Part shown: one piece after another, positions 1 to 7,203 of the stretch
Numbering within the stretch: position 1 is the stretch's first letter
Layout of the letters: every line of letters starts with the position of its first letter
Source of the DNA: UBA3071 sp965369635
Lineage (GTDB): Bacteria; Chloroflexota; Anaerolineae; UBA3071
NCBI GenBank assembly: GCA_965369635.1
Contig: CBDURC010000017.1
Coordinates: forward strand, 1-23,480
Length of the DNA: 23,480 nucleotides
Direction: 5' to 3'
The notes under the pieces: model-generated
Told to the model about the DNA's origin: nothing
The model's database searches: none
The model's input: only the letters and a program-made list of their open reading frames with translations
Made by a program: the position numbers and the translations under genes

Positions 1-747
1 GATGCCATCGACCCACACGTCCCTGTCTCCTTCGCCGGCGAGGGCCAGTGAGAGTTCAGCCACTGTCGCCTTGGCCATTTTCAACGTCGTGCGCCTCATG
101 ATTTCCTTCAACCGGTGAGCGTCACCGTTCGCCACCAGGCTGTAGCCCGTCAGTTGAGGGAAGCGCTGGCGAGCTTCGACTGGGCCGGTGTTGGCCGAGA
201 TCTCCACTCCCACCACGTCCAATGACGGCGGGATGAAACCCAGGTTGGCGATGATGCTGTAGGCAGGCCGATCCACGTGGGCGGGAATGCACAGCCCTCC
301 CAGGTCATGTACCCGCTGCACAACCTCCTCGACGGTGAAGAAGGTTGAGGCTATGAGCAGGCGGTCGAGATGGCCCGCCGGATCGCCATGGGCATCGAGC
401 AGCAGTTGCTCTCCGAAGAGTGACTCGTCGTTTTTCAGCGGCGGCATGTTGGCATAGACTTGTTCCTGCCAGCAGGCTGTTTGCTCTAAGGTGTCGAACA
501 GAGTCAACAGGTGCACCTCCTCACGGGTCTGAACCTCCATGCCTGGAAGCACCGTGATGCCCGTGCCTCGTGCGGCGTTGACCACTGCTGCACAGTTCTC
601 CGCCGAGTTGTGATCGGTGACGGCTATGATCTGCAGCCCCAGTTCCTGCGCCCGCTCCACGATCAGTTCTGGGAGCATCTCTAGTTCGGCGCAGGGCGAA
701 AGACAGGTGTGAATGTGCAGGTCGGCGGCGAAAAAGGGAGGCGACAT
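1..747 (-). CDS. PHP-domain metal-dependent phosphoesterase, C-terminus cut by window edge
   Basis: The minus-strand frame is open from an ATG at 747 to base 1, giving 249 codons with no stop, so the 3' end lies outside the window. The N-terminus is typical of PHP phosphoesterases (TrpH-like): DLHIHTCLSPC at residues 9-19 carries the HxH metal ligands, followed by AVTDHNS, the PGMEVQT strand, PAHVDRP and NGDAH, which supply further metal-binding His and Asp residues. The family hydrolyses phosphoester bonds using two or three metal ions; the substrate here is unknown. It is the last visible gene of a six-gene operon, 46 bp after the iron-sulfur gene, with only a weak AAGG upstream. Stand-alone PHP proteins of this kind recur with DRTGG and HATPase genes near NAD-linked hydrogenase operons, so a signalling or nucleotide-turnover role is inferred rather than DNA repair. 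Confidence 0.88.
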   Translation of the reverse strand, partial: MSPPFFAADLHIHTCLSPCAELEMLPELIVERAQELGLQIIAVTDHNSAENCAAVVNAARGTGITVLPGMEVQTREEVHLLTLFDTLEQTACWQEQVYANMPPLKNDESLFGEQLLLDAHGDPAGHLDRLLIASTFFTVEEVVQRVHDLGGLCIPAHVDRPAYSIIANLGFIPPSLDVVGVEISANTGPVEARQRFPQLTGYSLVANGDAHRLKEIMRRTTLKMAKATVAELSLALAGEGDRDVWVDGI

Positions 748-793
748 AGCAGCTGCCTTATCGATCTCTGCTGACCTACCAGTCGTTCCCCAC

Positions 794-2008
794 TCAGGCT
801 CCGGCAGACTCCATGGACTTCCAGACCAACTCAATGATGTCCATGGCCCGCATGCGGATCTTGTTCTGGCGTGCTCCCTCCTGTAGTGTCCGCTTGCACT
901 GCTGGCAGGCCGAAAGGACGTACTTGGCGCCGGTGGCCTGCGCTTGCGCCGCCCGCTGTCCGGCCACCGTTGCGGTCACGGTACGGTCGGATACCTCGAC
1001 GTCACCACCGCCGCCACAGCAAACTGCATTCTCACGGATGGCCGACATCTCGCGGAAGTCGAGCCCCGGGATGTGGGCCAGCACCTCCCGCGGCGCGTCG
1101 TACACGCCGCTCTTGCGACCCAGGTCGCAAGGATCGTGGTAGGTCACCGCCTCTTCCACCGCTCCCAGGGGGATAGGCCCGCCCCGCCCCAAGCGGGGCC
1201 CGTCAGCAAGCAGTTCCGCCAGGTACTCGGTGGCGTGCTGGAACTTGATGCCGGAGACATCAGCGTACTCAGGGTAGAGATGAGCCCAGGCATAGAAGCA
1301 GGAGGGGCAGGAGAAGACGATACGTTTCACTCCGATGTCTCGCGCCTTCTGGACATTGTGCCGAGCTAGCTCTGCCATCTGGCTGCCCATGCCGGCGATG
1401 TGGAGGGGATAGCCGCAGCACCACTCGTCGCCCCCTACGGTCGTGAAGTCCGCATCCGCTCGGTCGAGGATCTGCACCATGGCTTGAGGGATGCTGTACA
1501 CCCGGGGATAGAAAGAGCTGACACAGCCGATGAAGTACAACACCTCGGCTTGCTTCTTCCCCGGCTTCACGCCCAGTGGGATACGCGCCAGGTTCTGGCT
1601 CCAAATGCTGCGCGTGGCGTTGTCGTCGCCAGAGATGTTATAGTGCGTGGCGATGGTCTCCCCGAACGTCTTCATTCCCTCAGGAACGTTGATGTCGCTA
1701 TTGAAGGAGTACTCCTTCAGGGCGATCATGGCCTCCATGAGGTCAATGCCCCGCGGACACTGCACCTGGCAGGACTTACACGTGGTACAGAGCCAGAAGG
1801 TGTGGCTCTTCAGCACCTCGTCGCGCATGCCCAGATTGACCATGCGCCACACCTGCCGCGGCGTGTAATCCATGGCATAGGACGTGGGGCACGTGGCAGA
1901 GCAGGTGCCGCACTGAATGCAGCGCCGTAGCTTCTCCAGCGGATCAATGACTTCGAGGAACGAACGGTCGAGAGCCACACTGGCCAGATCGAGTGTCTCC
2001 AGCGTCAT
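794..2008 (-). CDS. Heterodisulfide reductase-like (Fe-S)-binding protein, HdrC-HdrB/HdrD type
   Basis: A 404-residue electron-transfer protein. The N-terminal ferredoxin-like part has two CxxCxxCxxxC motifs for two [4Fe-4S] clusters (Cys30/33/36/40 and Cys74/77/80/84), as in HdrC. The C-terminal part has two CCG cysteine-rich domains (WCCGYP near residues 195-200 and VCCGGGG near 330-336, each with upstream GC or PC cysteines), as in HdrB, GlpC and HdrD, which hold unusual iron-sulfur centres that reduce disulfides or pass electrons to quinones. No membrane segment is visible, so it is likely a soluble subunit. Its ATG overlaps the TGA of the upstream HATPase gene (ATGA), with GGAAGGAA as the ribosome binding site. 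Being in one operon with regulatory ATPases suggests it is the redox-active member of a sensing module or a subunit of an oxidoreductase encoded further left. The physiological substrate is unknown. Confidence 0.88.
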   Translation of the reverse strand: MTLETLDLASVALDRSFLEVIDPLEKLRRCIQCGTCSATCPTSYAMDYTPRQVWRMVNLGMRDEVLKSHTFWLCTTCKSCQVQCPRGIDLMEAMIALKEYSFNSDINVPEGMKTFGETIATHYNISGDDNATRSIWSQNLARIPLGVKPGKKQAEVLYFIGCVSSFYPRVYSIPQAMVQILDRADADFTTVGGDEWCCGYPLHIAGMGSQMAELARHNVQKARDIGVKRIVFSCPSCFYAWAHLYPEYADVSGIKFQHATEYLAELLADGPRLGRGGPIPLGAVEEAVTYHDPCDLGRKSGVYDAPREVLAHIPGLDFREMSAIRENAVCCGGGGDVEVSDRTVTATVAGQRAAQAQATGAKYVLSACQQCKRTLQEGARQNKIRMRAMDIIELVWKSMESAGA

Positions 2009-2691
2009 GAAGATTCCTTCCTTGAATTTAGTAAGTTAGGCGAGGCAAATCGCCCTAGCTCTTCCTCTTCTGCTGCGATCAATGCCTGGAGCCACTTCCG
2101 CACCGCCGGATGCGTCAGCGGCACCTCTTCCAACTCAGCTCGGATGTCTGCCGTGTCGAATTGGAACTCCCGCCCATCCACCCGGTGAACGTAGTGCAGA
2201 TCGCACGACGATCCGGATAGGATGACGGCCAACAGTGTTCCTGTCATATCGCCCAATGGGGCGCGGTCGATGTGGCTGTGTTGAAAAGCAGCTTCAAGAG
2301 TAGTGCCTTCTCCCAACTGCGACGAGATAGTCAGCCCCCCGTTGCAGCGCTCTGCGGCGGCCTTGAAGAGGGGAATGCCTAACCCCACATGGCGCGTGCT
2401 GCGCGTGGTGAAGAAGGGGTCGAAAACGCGAGCTAGTTGCGTTTCGCTCATGCCTCGGCCGTTGTCTCCGACGGTGATGGTCAGCCAATCTGCAATCAGG
2501 TCCTCGTCAATAGTCAACTCGATGGAAGTAGCTCCTGCTTCCAACGAGTTCTCGAGGGCGTCCAGAATGTGTAAACTCAGCTCGCGCATACAGTCAGACC
2601 AGTCAGCTGACCTCGGAGTCTCAATGCTTCTGAGAGCGCATTGGCCATTCTCTGACCCTTCACCCGGCGGTTCGCTTCCGCCGATCTGCAC
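2005..2691 (-). CDS. Stand-alone GHKL (HATPase_c) ATP-binding protein
   Basis: A 228-residue protein with a complete histidine-kinase-type ATPase fold but no DHp phosphoacceptor helix, no sensor domain and no membrane segment. Visible motifs are the N box (ALENSLEAGA), G1 box (DNGRGM), F box (FDPFFTTR) and G2 box (GLGIPLFK). The residues after about 180 are family-specific. The GTG start at 2691 overlaps the TAG of the upstream gene (TAGTG) and has AAGGGTGG upstream. Family resemblance, however, begins only at MRELSLHILDALENS, an ATG at 2589 with no good ribosome binding site, so the first 34 residues may not be translated. With no phosphoacceptor of its own it probably acts on a partner, perhaps the DRTGG or Fe-S proteins of the same operon. 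That is inference. MutL-like repair is unlikely given the length and context. Confidence 0.82.
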   Translation of the reverse strand: MQIGGSEPPGEGSENGQCALRSIETPRSADWSDCMRELSLHILDALENSLEAGATSIELTIDEDLIADWLTITVGDNGRGMSETQLARVFDPFFTTRSTRHVGLGIPLFKAAAERCNGGLTISSQLGEGTTLEAAFQHSHIDRAPLGDMTGTLLAVILSGSSCDLHYVHRVDGREFQFDTADIRAELEEVPLTHPAVRKWLQALIAAEEEELGRFASPNLLNSRKESS

Positions 2692-3035
2692 TAGTCCACC
2701 CTTCTCACACCCAGTTCAAAGAGCCTGCCGACCACGGTGAACGTCGTGAGGGGGGTCATCAGGATAGGGATACCTTCCTGTTCCGCCTTTTCCACGGTGG
2801 CGGCATCGGGTACCATCCCTTCGGTAATGATGATGCCAGCCAGGTTGAGCAAACTAGCCACGGCCACGATGTTGGGATGGCTCTGCAGAGTGACCCAGAC
2901 GTTGCCTTCCTGCGCTTTGGCCATCACACAACTCAGCAGGTCGGAGGCGTAGCCACCTGTAACCTCCGCTCCCAGTTTTCTTGCGGCCGTGCGTACTTCC
3001 AATGGGATTTGACGGCAGAATTCTTCCAGTGTCAC
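2691..3035 (-). CDS. DRTGG-domain protein (second copy in operon)
   Basis: A small soluble protein of 114 residues related to the DRTGG domain, named for a motif in P-loop and HPr-kinase-associated proteins. It has the alternating strand-helix pattern: GAEVTGGYASDLLS, VWVTLQSHPNIVAVASLLNLAGIIITEG, and AEQEGIPILMTPLTTFTVVGRLFELG. I place the start at GTG 3035, because GTGA there overlaps the stop of the CBS-HATPase gene and GGGAGGGCGAGAA precedes it; the longer frame to 3176 would lie inside that gene. It is paralogous to the 122-residue DRTGG protein at 3998-4366: both share the layout of an LL segment, then a V/IIF-type strand, then IP(I/A), then TxFxxxGRL. DRTGG domains are thought to bind regulatory nucleotides, and the pairing with a HATPase-kinase suggests it is a substrate or effector. 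No catalytic motif is visible. Confidence 0.8.
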   Translation of the reverse strand: MTLEEFCRQIPLEVRTAARKLGAEVTGGYASDLLSCVMAKAQEGNVWVTLQSHPNIVAVASLLNLAGIIITEGMVPDAATVEKAEQEGIPILMTPLTTFTVVGRLFELGVRRVD

Positions 3036-3952
3036 TTCTCGCCCTCCCTGTTGAGGTAGATCACTGCCTCCAAGAAGGTTCCGTTGCCGGGCGGGCATTC
3101 CAATCGCATCTCGTCCGCGCAGCTTCGGATGTTGGGCAAGCCCATGCCGGCTCCAAAGCCCAATTCCCGCATCCACTCGGAGGCAGTAGAAAAGCCGGGC
3201 TGCATGGCCCGTTCAATATCGGCGATGCCCGGCCCTGTGTCCGTGACCCGGATCACTATCTGCCCAGGCTGAACCTCAGCCACGATCTCGCCCCCTTCAT
3301 CGGCGTGGAGGACGATGTTCATCTCCGCCTCATAGGCCGCGATGGCCGCCCTGCGGACGAGCTGCGTGGGTATCTCCAGGCGCGTCAGAACGAGCTTGAT
3401 GTTGCTGGAAGCCTCTCCGGCGTGCTCCAAATCTCGGGCCATGATGTTGTAGCGCAGGATGAGGCTGGTACAGTCCGAAACGATGTCCTCAAAAATGTGA
3501 CTGGCTCGATAGTGGCGTATCTCTTCCTCGTGATGCTCAACCTGCAGCTTTTTCAGCAACCCTTCGATGATATCGCCCCGGGTGAGGATGCCTATCAGTT
3601 TCTTGTCATTGTCAACGACGGGAAAACGCCCAAAGCCAGGGTCACTGAAGCGGTTGACAGCCATGACAACAGGTTCATCGGCATAGAGGAACACAGGGTC
3701 TCGGGTCATCTTCTTCTCCACCGTAACCCCCATTTCCCCTCCTGCCAGTGCTTCGATCAGATCTTCAATGCTAATGATGCCCACCAATACGCCGTTCTCC
3801 ATAACTGGCACCCCAGAGATGCGATGTTCCCGCAAGATCTCTCTCAGTTCGGTCATGGAGATCTGGGGTGACACCGTGATTACCTCTCTGGTCATCACAT
3901 CTTCGATCTTGAGCTCGTAAACGAGTTCCTGAGCTCGGGTAATCCCTGGCAT
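3032..3952 (-). CDS. CBS-domain pair fused to RsbW/RsbT-like HATPase
   Basis: A 306-residue two-part regulator. Residues about 15-135 form two CBS motifs: the first runs from IEDVMTREVITVSP to GVLVGIISIEDLIEAL, the second from KKMTRDPVFLYADEP to KKLIGILTRGDIIEGLL. Such pairs usually bind adenine nucleotides or SAM and report energy or redox status. After a charged linker, residues about 175-300 form an anti-sigma-type HATPase: N box near EMNIVLHA, G1 box DTGPGI, and lid GFGAGMGLPNI, as in the serine kinases RsbT and SpoIIAB. The likely role is a kinase whose activity is set by CBS ligand binding; possible targets are the two flanking DRTGG proteins. The gene starts 45 bp after the first DRTGG gene and overlaps the next by 4 bp. 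No membrane segment is visible. The fold is secure; the target is inferred. Confidence 0.88.
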   Translation of the reverse strand: MPGITRAQELVYELKIEDVMTREVITVSPQISMTELREILREHRISGVPVMENGVLVGIISIEDLIEALAGGEMGVTVEKKMTRDPVFLYADEPVVMAVNRFSDPGFGRFPVVDNDKKLIGILTRGDIIEGLLKKLQVEHHEEEIRHYRASHIFEDIVSDCTSLILRYNIMARDLEHAGEASSNIKLVLTRLEIPTQLVRRAAIAAYEAEMNIVLHADEGGEIVAEVQPGQIVIRVTDTGPGIADIERAMQPGFSTASEWMRELGFGAGMGLPNIRSCADEMRLECPPGNGTFLEAVIYLNREGEK

Positions 3953-3997
3953 TTCAAGAACCAGCCCGCCGGAGTGTCCTGGAGTTTCCGATCACCG

Positions 3998-4366
3998 CTA
4001 CCTCACCAGATCTATGCGCCCAGATATGTCGCAGCCCCTCAAGCCTGCCCCATACAGGCGGCCGCACATCTCGAACATGGTGTGGGGGCTGGTCGCCGCG
4101 GGAATACCCTTTTCTTTTGCCAGGGCAACCGTTTCCGGCGGCGGATGCTTGCCGCGCACAAAGATAATGGCTACCATGTCGGCCATCTCCACCGTGCGCA
4201 CGACCTGAGGATTACACAAGCCGGTCAGCAGCACGCAGCCAGGCTCGGCCAAGGCCAAGACGTCGCTCATCAGGTCGGCCGCACCGGCGCATGGGACTTC
4301 CACATTGAGATCAGCGTCGAAGAGCAGGGTTCCTTCCACAATAGAGATAACCTCGCCAAGTTTCAT
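3998..4366 (-). CDS. DRTGG-domain protein, first gene of the operon
   Basis: A 122-residue soluble protein starting MKLGEVISIVEGTLL, a common opening for small DRTGG proteins, followed by the core strand-helix units VLALAEPGCVLLTGL, MADMVAIIFVRGKHPPPET, and EKGIPAATSPHTMFEMCGRL. GAGTGAGAGGAC lies just before the ATG, and a near-consensus promoter lies about 155 bp upstream, making this the leading gene of the transcript. A paralogue is the third gene of the operon. In many anaerobes paired DRTGG proteins flank an RsbT-like kinase near hydrogenase or Hdr genes. A regulatory nucleotide-binding or phosphoacceptor role is inferred; the domain itself is functionally poorly defined. Confidence 0.8.
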   Translation of the reverse strand: MKLGEVISIVEGTLLFDADLNVEVPCAGAADLMSDVLALAEPGCVLLTGLCNPQVVRTVEMADMVAIIFVRGKHPPPETVALAKEKGIPAATSPHTMFEMCGRLYGAGLRGCDISGRIDLVR

Positions 4367-4521
4367 GTCCTCTCACTCCCATCAGAGACTACCCGTCTTT
4401 TTCTGCCAAGCCAGAAGCCCGATGCCAGCCCAACCTTTGCTGCATCCTCAGCACCCGCTCGCGGATGCGCTCGGCCATCTGCCCATCTGTGTCTCATCCC
4501 CGCTAACGATAGGCATTGACC

Positions 4522-4550
4522 ATCATAACGCAAGGGAAGGATTTTGTCAA
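4522..4550 (-). promoter_or_regulatory. Sigma-70-type promoter of the DRTGG/CBS/Hdr operon
   Basis: On the minus strand TTGACA (4550-4545) is followed after exactly 17 bp by TATGAT (4527-4522). Transcription would start near 4515, leaving a leader of about 150 nt before the ATG at 4366. The leader has no recognisable riboswitch. The rest of the 281-bp gap between this operon and the helicase stop holds nothing else I can support. Confidence 0.75.
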
Positions 4551-4647
4551 CCTACGAGACGGTTTGATAGCCCTCGCGTACAAAGGAGGAAGCGTGTGCC
4601 TTCCCCGTCGTTTCATCCTGACGCAAATCCCAAAGCACGACAATGAC

Positions 4648-7014
4648 TTAGCGCATACTCGCCAAGCTTCCTAGAAGCGCTTGCAGGATATAGGTCGCCG
4701 CTCGCTTGTCCAGCGGTTCGTTGCCGCTGCCGCACTTGGGGCTGACGATGCAACTGGGACAGCCGTCGGCGCAGGGGCAATCGCGCACGACTTCCAGCGT
4801 GGCCTGCCACAGTTCTGGCAGCAGTTCGAACCCCTTCTCGGCGATGCCTACGCCGCCGGGGAAAGCATCGTAGATGAATATCTGAGCTTGCTCCGTGTCC
4901 GGATGGGAAGGCGTGGAAAGCCCGCCGATATCCCAACGGTCGCACATGGCGAAGAGGGGCAGGATGCTGATGGCTGCGTGCTCCACCGCGTGCAGGCCGC
5001 CCAGAAAATTCAGCCCTCGTCGCGTCACGTTCCGCCGCACCTCCGGCGGTACGTCCCACCACAGCGCCACCGTCTCGAAGGTTTGCACGGGCATGTCCAG
5101 CCGCTCCTCGCCCAGCACCGCCTCCGAATACTGCTGCAACCGCCGATAGCCGATGATCTGGGAGGACACCCGCACCTGGCCGAGGTAGGCGGTGGTTGAG
5201 CCTAACTGACGATGGGCCTGTGAGTGTTTGATGCGCACGTCGTTCCACTCGCGCGGCTGGGTGTAGTAATCTACCTCCACCGGACGAACGATACCACTCT
5301 GCATCTGCGGGTCGTACTGGGTAACCAGGTAGGTCTCGCCCTGGTGCAGGTAGATGGCTCCCGGATGCGCCCGCAGCGGCGCTGTAGCCGAGTCCATCTC
5401 CTCCAGGGTGCGGTAGCCGTCGGCCTCGTTGAGCAAGACGAAGCGCTCGCTGCCGGCCGAGCGCAAGCTGACGTCCTGGGCCGGATAGTCGCCGCGGCTG
5501 TAGAACCAGCGCTGGCCGCGGTAGTCCAGCGCCCCCTGCCGCTCCAACTGCACCATAGCCTCCACGAAACCAGGGCCGAATAGCAGTTCATCGTCGAACG
5601 CGGCCGCGCCGCTGCCCTGCTCCGGCTCAACCGAAAGCGGCACCTCGTGCGCTGCGCATGGCAGATGCTTCAGCAGTACGTAGACATTGTCGGGGTCAAT
5701 GAGCGCATGCTCCAGCGACTGCCCGAACAGCTCCTTTGGGTGGCGCATGAAGTATTGGTCCAGGGGATTGTCGAGGCCGATAAGCATGGCCAGCGAGGCC
5801 CGCTCGCCGCGCCCCGCCCGCCCGGCCTGCTGCCAGAAACTGGCCACCGCACCCGGATAGCCCACCAGTAGAGCGGCGTCCAGATGCCCCACGTCAATGC
5901 CCAGCTCCAGCGCCGTGGTGGCGGTCACCGCCAGCAGTTCGCCCCGAAACAACTCCTGTTCGATCTGGCGTCGCTCCCGCGGCAGGTAGCCAGCGCGGTA
6001 CGCTTTCACCCGTCCGACCAGTTGAGGGTCCGTCCTTTGCAATGCTTCTCGGACGTAGCGCAGGATCAGCTCGGCCACGCGGCGGGAGCGGGTGAAACAG
6101 ATGCTGCGTATCCCCTGGCGCACCAGCTCTGCGAGCAACGCCGTTGCCTCACCGTTGGCGCTGCGGCGCGCCGTGCGTGCCCGATCCACGAAGGGTGGGT
6201 TCCAGAGCACGAAGCGGCGCGGGCCATGCGGCGAGCCGTCGTCGTCCACCACGCTTGCCTCCAGTCCTGTGAGCAAGCCGAAGTGCTGGGCGGGGTTGGC
6301 GATGGTGGCCGATGAGGCGATAAACTGTGGCTGACTGCCGTAGAATGCACAGACGCGGCGCAACCTCCGCAACACGCAGGCTACCTGCGAGCCGAAGATG
6401 CCGCGGTATTGGTGCGCCTCGTCCAGAACGACGTAGCGCAGGCCGCGGAAGAAGTTGGCCCAGAGGTGGTGGTTGGGCAGAATGCCCATGTGCAGCATGT
6501 CGGGATTGGTCAAGATGATGCGGGCTGTGCGGCGGATGCGGGAACGGGCCGAGCGCGGCGTGTCGCCGTCGTAAGTAGCAAATGGCTGATGGCCGCTGGC
6601 TGATAGCGTACTGCCGCGCGCCAGCACGCGCAGCGCCCTCAGTTGATCCTGCGCCAGCGCCTTGGTGGGGAAGAGATAGAGGGCACGGGCAGTGCGGTCG
6701 GTCAGCAGCGTCTCCAGCACCGGCACGTTGTAGCAGAGCGTCTTGCCGCTGGCGGTGGAGGTGGTCACGACAACGTTCTGACCATTGAGCGCCGCGTTGA
6801 TCGCCTTGGCCTGGTGGGTGTATAGCCGCGGGGCGCCGGTGCGTTTCAGTGCCGCTCGCAGCGCCGCATTCAGTGGACGCCGCAGCTCGTCCTGAGTTCC
6901 GTCGAAGGGCTTGCCGTAGCGGGCCTTGCGCGCCGCCACCCGCTGCACGTGCACGATCTGACCGCGATAGAATCGCTGGCGTTTGATCTGCTGGAGGAAG
7001 GCGGCGGGATCCAT
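4648..7014 (-). CDS. mrfA: DEAD/DEAH-box helicase with C-terminal Cys cluster (DUF1998/MZB), YprA/MrfA family
   Basis: A 788-residue superfamily-2 helicase. Visible motifs: YTHQ (65-68), motif I TASGKT (87-92), DEAH (198-201), the SSAT motif III, and motif VI QQAGRAGRGER near 390. The C-terminal region ends in a four-cysteine cluster (CPCADGCPSCIVSPKC), the zinc-binding MZB/DUF1998 signature. Bacillus MrfA (YprA) of this family is a 3'-5' helicase needed for repair of mitomycin-type DNA damage together with the exonuclease MrfB; no mrfB is visible here. Residues about 134-146 are a family-atypical insertion encoded by repeat-like DNA (see findings). The ATG has no Shine-Dalgarno, and an extended -10 box lies at the spacing expected for a leaderless mRNA. 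It stands alone between a tRNA gene and the next operon. The family assignment is firm; the gene symbol is by family resemblance only. Confidence 0.9.
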   Translation of the reverse strand: MDPAAFLQQIKRQRFYRGQIVHVQRVAARKARYGKPFDGTQDELRRPLNAALRAALKRTGAPRLYTHQAKAINAALNGQNVVVTTSTASGKTLCYNVPVLETLLTDRTARALYLFPTKALAQDQLRALRVLARGSTLSASGHQPFATYDGDTPRSARSRIRRTARIILTNPDMLHMGILPNHHLWANFFRGLRYVVLDEAHQYRGIFGSQVACVLRRLRRVCAFYGSQPQFIASSATIANPAQHFGLLTGLEASVVDDDGSPHGPRRFVLWNPPFVDRARTARRSANGEATALLAELVRQGIRSICFTRSRRVAELILRYVREALQRTDPQLVGRVKAYRAGYLPRERRQIEQELFRGELLAVTATTALELGIDVGHLDAALLVGYPGAVASFWQQAGRAGRGERASLAMLIGLDNPLDQYFMRHPKELFGQSLEHALIDPDNVYVLLKHLPCAAHEVPLSVEPEQGSGAAAFDDELLFGPGFVEAMVQLERQGALDYRGQRWFYSRGDYPAQDVSLRSAGSERFVLLNEADGYRTLEEMDSATAPLRAHPGAIYLHQGETYLVTQYDPQMQSGIVRPVEVDYYTQPREWNDVRIKHSQAHRQLGSTTAYLGQVRVSSQIIGYRRLQQYSEAVLGEERLDMPVQTFETVALWWDVPPEVRRNVTRRGLNFLGGLHAVEHAAISILPLFAMCDRWDIGGLSTPSHPDTEQAQIFIYDAFPGGVGIAEKGFELLPELWQATLEVVRDCPCADGCPSCIVSPKCGSGNEPLDKRAATYILQALLGSLASMR

Positions 7015-7020
7015 GCTGCT

Positions 7021-7028
7021 ATTCTACC
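7021..7028 (-). promoter_or_regulatory. Extended -10 element, predicted leaderless promoter of the helicase gene
   Basis: Minus-strand TGGTAGAAT contains an extended -10 (TGn plus TAGAAT, the hexamer at 7026-7021). Its 3' end is 7 bp from the A of the helicase ATG at 7014, so initiation would fall on or next to the start codon. No ribosome binding site exists in this interval. The -35 region at optimal spacing (TCGTCT) is poor and lies in the tail of the tRNA terminator. Confidence 0.55.
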
Positions 7029-7040
7029 ACATCTGTACCA

Positions 7041-7083
7041 GAAAGACGAAGCCCCTTCCCTCATACGCAAGAGGCGAAGGGGC
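7041..7083 (-). terminator. Rho-independent-type terminator of the tRNA-Arg gene
   Basis: On the minus strand, GCCCCTTCGCCTC (7083-7071) pairs with GAGGGAAGGGGC (7062-7051), a 12-bp stem with one bulged G and an 8-nt loop. The moderately U-rich TTCGTCTTTCT follows. It begins 11 nt after the tRNA 3' end, so it plausibly ends the tRNA transcript before the helicase promoter. Confidence 0.65.
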
Positions 7084-7093
7084 GATCTTCTAG

Positions 7094-7165
7094 CACCCCC
7101 GGGGCGACTCGAACGCCCGCACACGGCTCCGGAGGCCGCTGCTCTATCCGCTGAGCTACGGGGGC
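7094..7165 (-). tRNA. tRNA-Arg (anticodon CCG)
   Basis: The minus-strand sequence folds into a full cloverleaf of 72 nt: acceptor GCCCCCG/CGGGGGT (first pair G-U), D arm GCTC/GAGC with GG in the loop, anticodon stem GCGGC/GCCGT with loop CTCCGGA (anticodon CCG, bases 7132-7130), a 4-nt variable loop, T arm GGGCG/CGCCC with loop TTCGAGT, and discriminator G. The CCA end is not encoded. It reads the Arg codon CGG, common in this G+C-rich window. It has its own promoter and terminator. Confidence 0.95.
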
Positions 7166-7174
7166 ATGTCTCGG

Positions 7175-7203
7175 AGTCTACCACAGAAGAGAAGTGTTGG
7201 CAA
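7175..7203 (-). promoter_or_regulatory. Promoter of tRNA-Arg
   Basis: Minus strand TTGCCA (7203-7198), a 17-bp spacer, and TAGACT (7180-7175) preceded by TGG (extended -10). The hexamer ends 10 bp before the mature tRNA 5' end, giving a leader of only a few nucleotides. The TGTGGTAGA core is shared with the helicase promoter 150 bp away. Confidence 0.7.

Noticed and set aside
3036..3176. N-terminal extension of the second DRTGG protein
   Set aside because: It lies inside the CBS-HATPase gene in another frame; GTG 3035 with a good ribosome binding site explains the gene.
2981..3871. Plus-strand 296-codon frame opposite the CBS-HATPase gene
   Set aside because: It is antisense to a clear protein family and has no recognisable motifs; a shadow frame typical of G+C-rich DNA.
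4367..4515. Riboswitch in the long leader of the DRTGG operon
   Set aside because: No recognisable conserved aptamer core or terminator/antiterminator pair could be identified by eye.
4588..4604. Terminator downstream of the helicase gene
   Set aside because: The stem is only 5 bp (GGAAG/CTTCC) and the tail is weakly T-rich; too poor to call.
4581..4671. Short plus-strand ORF with perfect AAAGGAGG before GTG 4593
   Set aside because: Only about 26 codons, it runs into the helicase gene on the opposite strand and resembles no known protein; likely chance.
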